This document shows positions 59,896 to 64,000 of a stretch of DNA of 64,000 nucleotides, piece by piece. The notes below the pieces were generated by a model. That model did not search any database. It saw only the letters and a list, made by a program, of their open reading frames with translations, and was not told the DNA's origin. Each line of letters begins with the position of its first letter. Positions within the stretch are counted from its first letter, which is position 1. The translations under genes were made by a program, and so were the position numbers. The stretch spans positions 21,865,001 through 21,929,000 of the forward strand of contig CM069872.1 of the NCBI GenBank assembly GCA_036172665.1, read 5' to 3'. Source of the DNA: Prosopocoilus inquinatus. Lineage: Eukaryota > Arthropoda > Insecta > Coleoptera > Lucanidae.

Positions 59896-60365
59896 CTGCT
59901 CGAGGTTTTCACTGCAATCAAAAACGATTTGCACAAAATTTTTCTAATTAATTTTTATGGTTAGGTCAAGAAAATTATGACATTGTTATGGCTTTTGAAT
60001 TTTATTTTGGGGTGGAGGGAGTTAAGAAACTGATGAAAGGTGATTAAATCTTTATCAGAGCCTTTAAACAGAACTAAAATGTCGTCAACATATCTAAACC
60101 AATAACAAACATGATTATGGTAAATGGGGGAATTGGAAATGGAGTTGTTTTCTAAGTGATTGAGAAAAATTTTGCTCAAAATAGGTGAGAGCAGTGATCC
60201 CATAGCTAAACCGGATAATTGATTATAATAATTGCCATTGAAGATGAAAAATGATTGTTGTAAAGATAATTCCAAAAAGGAAATGAAACAATTGGCGTGT
60301 TCTGGGTCAACCTCACTTTTTTGTAACACATTGTTCATCCTTCTTTTCTAGCCTGAACTTGGCCG

Positions 60366-60495
60366 AAATATATATATATATATATATATGTTAATCCGTA
60401 GGCTATATATATATATATATATATATATATGTTTCGGCCAAGTTAAAAATTAAAGGCCATCTTCAGGCTACTTTATATATATATATATATATATA
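60366..60495. repeat. TA microsatellites around the Penelope end
   Basis: Three (TA)n runs: about 60366-60389, 60404-60430 and 60474-60495. The gypsy LTR begins directly after the last. Confidence 0.9.
60431..60470 (-). ncRNA. Candidate hammerhead motif (Penelope type)
   Basis: On minus: CTGAAGA (60466-60460), stem II GGCC...GGCC around an A/T-rich loop, GAAAC (from 60435), then a TA run that could form stem III, and GTAG/CTAC as a short stem I. The CTGAAGA..GGCC...GGCCGAAAC layout is common in Penelope-like elements, but stems I and III are not convincing here. Confidence 0.5.
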
Positions 60496-60716
60496 GTTAT
60501 GTGCACGATAATAGAACGCTCTTTAGAAATCACGGCGACGTTCAAGGAGTATTTCGATTTCGGAAAGTTCCAGAACACCAAGGACCGAGAGCTATATATA
60601 AGCAGGGCTCACCCTTCTTGGGGCATGAAGTATTCATTTTAGTTGTAGAACTAGTGTGTATTTATTCAGTTTGTAAAATAAAGCATTTTTTAAAAACACA
60701 TCTCTACTTCAAGTGT
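60495..60716 (+). repeat. Gypsy 5' LTR (probable limits)
   Basis: Starts AGTTATGTGCACG. TATA box TATATAAG at about 60595-60602, initiator-like TTCATTT at about 60633, and AATAAA at 60677-60682. The end is inferred from TGGTGATTTTT at 60717, which I take as the primer-binding site because it starts TGG; the tRNA is not identified. The right limit is therefore uncertain. Confidence 0.6.
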
Positions 60717-60945
60717 TGGTGATTTTTAAATCTTTGCTGAACACCGAGAACAAACTCGCTACCAAACAAGAGAAGCTGTCGTACGAACCCCAGGACCAGG
60801 AGGGACTTCTACCGAAGACGGACCTCACCTACCCCTGGAGAAGCTGATTTAAGAATATCGTCATGCTGATAACGACGCTGATCCTGTAAGTGTTCCATTT
60901 TCATACCTACCGTAATCGCAATATACACGTTCGTTAGTTTAATTT

Positions 60946-62166
60946 ATGCACAAGTACCGCGACAGATCGCCTTTGAGAAGAGGTGTTAATAATTTCGAAC
61001 CCGAAAATAATTCCCAAATAGTAATGGCTAATTATACCGAAATTAACATCGCTAAGGAAATTATTCCTCAATACGAAGGAGGAAGTAGAAATTTATCATA
61101 CTATATCCAACAGTGCGAGAAATTTATAAGTACGTACAGAAACGTAACGCCGGGCCAAGAACATTGTACGCTAAATAAATTACTTTTTGAGATATGTTGC
61201 GCGAAATTAACAGGTGCCGCTAGGGACACCTTAGTTATATCAAGCTGCACTAATTGGTCACAGGTAAAAGATGCACTCCTGAATAGATTTGGGGATCAAA
61301 GGAACGAGATATTATTAGAAAATGATCTGACCACCTGTTACCAATTAACCAGCGAATCTTACGAACAATATTATGAAAGAATTAAGAGTAAATTACAACA
61401 GCTTTTAGAACATATCAATATAAGGGAAAATAATAACAATATTAAAATTTATAAAACTACTATGTATGCTCAAAGAGCACTTGACACTTTCAAAGCAGGC
61501 CTAGTAGAACCATATAGGTTCTACGTGTCATGTAGGTCAGTAGTATCATTAGAAGACTGCCTGACACAACTACGTAATTACGACAACTATAAACAGCAGG
61601 TTAACTTTCTAAACTTTATTAGACAAAAACCGACAAACATCAATGCGACAAAGAACGACAAACCACAACAACATAAAACGAACATTCAGCATTCGAACCC
61701 CATGCAATCTCACAATTTTAGACAAGTAAACGAATTTCGACCTACGCACAACCAATTCCCCTCTAATAATTTCGGACGACCTAATCTGTTTCAATCCACG
61801 CAAAATCAAAACCCTTTCCCACGAGGGCCGATTAACATTCAGACCCGACCTGTCCAAAACAAATTTCCTACTAACTCACAAGTTTTCGGAAGAAAGCCGG
61901 AACCTAAACCGACACCAATGTCCATCAGCACTAGAAATACGTCCAAGCCTCCGCAATTACCCCATCGCAGAGAAAACTTCTTTGCATCAAGAGGACCACG
62001 CAATTTCATAGCCGAAGAACTCTACAACGTAGAGGAACCCCTCGATATCCAATCAGAACTTCCCGACGAATATCCCATTGCTGACGACACCGAGCAGGAC
62101 TATGAAGAAGCATACGAACATAACGAAAATTTTCAGGAACCAGCCTCGGAACAAACATTGACCTAA
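60946..62166 (+). CDS. Gypsy Gag
   Basis: 406 aa structural protein. A matrix/capsid-like helical region (residues about 27-220: IPQYEGGSRNLSYYIQQCEKF, LNRFGDQRNEILLENDLTTC, YYERIKSKLQQLLEHI, ALDTFKAGLVEPYRFYVSCR) is followed by an Asn/Gln/Pro-rich tail with PRGP/RGPRNF patches and an acidic C-terminus. No CCHC zinc knuckle is seen, as in gypsy/17.6-type Gags. The start may instead be MANYTEINIAK at 61024. Intact. Confidence 0.85.
   Translation: MHKYRDRSPLRRGVNNFEPENNSQIVMANYTEINIAKEIIPQYEGGSRNLSYYIQQCEKFISTYRNVTPGQEHCTLNKLLFEICCAKLTGAARDTLVISSCTNWSQVKDALLNRFGDQRNEILLENDLTTCYQLTSESYEQYYERIKSKLQQLLEHINIRENNNNIKIYKTTMYAQRALDTFKAGLVEPYRFYVSCRSVVSLEDCLTQLRNYDNYKQQVNFLNFIRQKPTNINATKNDKPQQHKTNIQHSNPMQSHNFRQVNEFRPTHNQFPSNNFGRPNLFQSTQNQNPFPRGPINIQTRPVQNKFPTNSQVFGRKPEPKPTPMSISTRNTSKPPQLPHRRENFFASRGPRNFIAEELYNVEEPLDIQSELPDEYPIADDTEQDYEEAYEHNENFQEPASEQTLT
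62127..62133 (+). promoter_or_regulatory. Putative -1 ribosomal frameshift site AAATTTT
   Basis: In the gag frame the heptamer splits as A AAT TTT, a canonical X XXY YYZ slippery sequence. It lies 31 bases before the gag stop. The pol frame is -1 relative to gag and open from here on. I have not identified the downstream stimulatory structure. Confidence 0.6.
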
Positions 62167-64000
62167 ACTCAATTGCTAATAGACCTAAGTTACCTTTTAT
62201 CACAATTCCCAGCATGAACCTAAAAATCCTAATAGATAGCGGAGCCTCGAACTCGATCATTAACCCCGCACCGGCTCATACCTATTTTAGCGACTGCATC
62301 TTCGAAAAACCCTTCACCGTCAAAAGCCTGAACCAAACCGTGACTGACAAATTGAACGTACGTTACCCCCTCTTCAAGGAATTCGGCTCAAACAAAAAAC
62401 TCGACTTTCACGTGATTCAATGGCATGACAGGTTTGACGCGCTAATAGGCAGCGAAGACTTTAAAAGGCTTTGCGCAAAAATAGATTATAAACAACAAAC
62501 ATTAGAAATAGACGCTGTTAAAATTCCATTTTTTATGGAACTTAACCCGAAAAACTTCGAATACCCCACGCAATCGGTCAATCATTACGTAAAGATCCCT
62601 GTGAATATCGAAGAAGGTGATGTCATCATCCCCGAAATAAAAATAGGAGACCTATGTTTACCAGAAGCAATAGCCCACGCAGAGAATGGGATCTGTACCA
62701 TCCCATTTGAAGAACGAGAAATCAAGGTCAACTTCCTCAATCAAATAGACGTACAACCGGTTTACAATGTAACCATGATGAAACCAAGAGCAGAAAACAA
62801 GAATTTGAGTATTCCCGACGTAATCAGAACAGAGCACCTCAACCTGGAAGAGAGAGCCGAAATAATATCCCTATGTAAAAAATACAAAGACCTATTTTAT
62901 GACGAAAACTGCGACTTGACTTTTACCAACGCCGTAAAACATAAAATCCGAGTCGTCGACGAAGAACCCGTTTTTTGCAGATCTTTCCGCTACCCATATC
63001 ACCTGAAAACGGAGATTCAAAACCAGATTCAAAAACTCCTAGACAACAAGATCATCAGGCCAAGCATGTCACCATACAGCTCGCCCGTGTGGATAGTGCC
63101 GAAGAAATTAGATGCAAGCGGAAAAAAGAAGTGGCGCCTCGTAATAGATTATAGAAAGTTGAACGAGAAAACCATCGAGGACAAATATCCACTCCCGCGC
63201 ATAGAGGAAATCCTCGACAACCTGGGAAAATGTACATACTTTTCCACCCTGGATCTGGCACAAGGGTTTCACCAGATTGAAATGGATGAGAATTCTGTAG
63301 AAAAAACCGCATTCACTGTAAATAACGGTCATTGGGAATACGTCCGGATGCCTTTTGGTCTAAAGAATGCACCAAGTACGTTCCAAAGGGTAATGGACAA
63401 CATCTTACGCGAACACCTACATAAATCCTGTTTCGTGTATATGGACGACGTCGTCATATTCTCGAAATCCCTACATGAACACATGCTCCACATACGACAG
63501 ATTTTTGACCTATTCAGAAAATATAACTTAAAAATCTCACTTGACAAATCGGAATTTCTCCGCAAGGAAACGGCTTTTCTGGGACACGTCATAACACCCG
63601 AAGGCATAAAACCGAATCGATCAAAAATCAAGGCAGTACAGGAATATCCACTTCCCAAGACCACTAAGGAAATAAAAGCCTTCTTGGGTTTAGTAGGATA
63701 CTATAGGCGGTTCATAAAGAACTTCGCGAAAATAGTACAACCCTTTACAAAATGCCTGAAAAAAGGAGCTAAGATCGAAACGTCTCGCCCAGAATACCTC
63801 CAGGCCTTCCAATTATGTAAAGAACTACTGACCAACGCCCCCGTACTGGCGTACCCCGATTTCGAGAAAACATTTCACGTCACAACAGACGCCTCAAACG
63901 TTGCAATAGGAGCAATCCTATCGCAAAACAATAGACCAATCTCATTCTATTCCAGGACCCTGAACAGTGCGGAAAAGAACTACTCCACAATAGAGAGAGA
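62127..64000 (+). CDS. Gypsy Pol: protease, RT, RNase H (partial at window end)
   Basis: Reads in the -1 frame relative to gag with no stop to the window edge. Aspartic protease LKILIDSGASNSII (about 62220-62262). RT: IIRPSMSPYSSPVWIVPKK, WRLVIDYRKLNEKT, STLDLAQGFHQI, FGLKNAPSTFQRVM and the catalytic FVYMDDVVIFS (about 63440). Then FLGHVITPEGIKP and LVGYYRRFI, and the start of RNase H (FHVTTDASNVAIGAILSQ). Integrase lies outside the window. It processes Gag and copies the genome in the cytoplasm or VLP. Confidence 0.93.

Larger units (their letters stand above)
59729..59947. mobile_element. 219-bp insert with two opposed hammerhead motifs, 11-bp target duplication
   Basis: Flanked by the perfect direct repeat TTAATTTTTAT (59718-59728 and 59948-59958). 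The insert is mostly a palindrome: the left half is an inverted copy of the right. Each half carries a hammerhead motif, and the right half shares sequence with the insert at 11639-11893. This looks like a Penelope derivative inserted with a 5' inversion, or a retrozyme-like unit. Confidence 0.75.
59100..60338 (-). pseudogene. Penelope-like reverse transcriptase and GIY-YIG endonuclease fragment
   Basis: On minus from 60338: RT with QLSGLAMGSLLSPILSKIF and the catalytic FRYVDDILVLF, then a frameshift into FLDLTI near 59965. The insert 59729-59947 follows, then FRKPTPTDIVIP, LDRLLNTSLC and SGVYRTCRSLKTRITEHN. The last is the endonuclease with GVY kept, while the following CxxC and YIG part is deleted. 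N-terminal RT is missing, so this is a truncated copy. Confidence 0.8.
58679..60480 (-). mobile_element. Penelope-like element, rearranged and decayed
   Basis: Holds RT and GIY-YIG-type endonuclease remnants on minus. The sequence TTTTCTAGCC with CTTGGCCGAAA occurs at both ends in opposite orientation (58679-58770 and 60300-60365), so part of the 5' region is inverted, as is common in this class. A second hammerhead-type unit lies at 60431-60470 between TA repeats. A 219-bp ribozyme-bearing insert (59729-59947) splits the RT. Confidence 0.8.
60495..64000 (+). mobile_element. Ty3/gypsy LTR retrotransposon, 5' part
   Basis: LTR (60495 to about 60716), leader, gag (60946-62166) and pol in the -1 frame running open to the window edge. 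Starts AGTTA next to a TA repeat, as errantivirus/gypsy-group elements do. Whether an env gene follows cannot be seen. No lesion in the visible part. Confidence 0.88.

Overview
The window is insect repeat DNA with no recognisable host protein-coding gene. The spliced transposon genes, the TATA/Inr promoters and the element families point to an arthropod. Two fragments of 28S rRNA sequence at 51.4-52.1 kb read, from memory of the family, as insect and probably hymenopteran (inference). Nearly everything is a mobile element, and many are nested inside each other.

From 1 to 52.04 kb the scaffold is a head-to-tail array of nine minus-strand copies (called c1-c9 here, left to right) of R1-clade non-LTR retrotransposons. 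ORF1 is a gag-like protein with CCHC knuckles; ORF2 is endonuclease-RT-RNase H. Copies are separated by the 10-13 bp sequence GTAACTTAAGACA, which at the right end runs directly into 28S rRNA sequence. The array therefore looks like repeated insertion of a target-specific element at one 28S site, in antisense orientation to the rRNA. c6 is the best preserved copy. c3 and c7 are internally deleted short forms. c4 and c9 are 5' truncated.

Other elements sit inside the array. c1 (1-9070) holds a decayed BEL/Pao pol. That pol is split by a solo-LTR-like insertion (600-6098, 4-bp target duplication CGCT), and the LTR is split by an apparently intact two-gene PIF/Harbinger element (748-4061). c2 (9088-14886) holds a second, damaged Harbinger with interleaved antisense genes (about 10491-13470). 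That one carries a 255-bp insert with a hammerhead ribozyme motif. c8 (27544-51383) is split in ORF1 by a complete 18.04-kb Maverick/Polinton (adintovirus-like) element, 32779-50818, with a perfect 6-bp target duplication CGTCTC.

The Polinton is the main feature. In order it carries a spliced gene of unknown function, a phospholipase-A2 minor virion protein, an adenain-like protease, a penton-like protein, a 57-aa small ORF, a major capsid protein, two small unknown genes, a long low-complexity protein, a spliced acidic protein, a packaging ATPase, a 408-aa protein of a recurrent unknown family, a small protein, and a chromodomain-bearing integrase. A convergent, spliced protein-primed DNA polymerase B with N-terminal zinc fingers lies on the minus strand. 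I see no disabling mutation in it. Each end is a 90-bp palindrome, and the right end has about 0.66 kb of 11-bp-spaced TCAAGGTCA repeats.

From 52.1 to 58.4 kb the DNA is AT-rich, with a MADF-domain pseudogene and a decayed P-element/THAP transposase. From 58.7 to 60.5 kb there is a rearranged Penelope-like element with several hammerhead-type motifs, including a 219-bp insert carrying two in opposite orientation. From 60.5 kb to the window end there is the 5' part of an open Ty3/gypsy LTR retrotransposon with gag and pol in a -1 frame relationship, inserted in a TA repeat.
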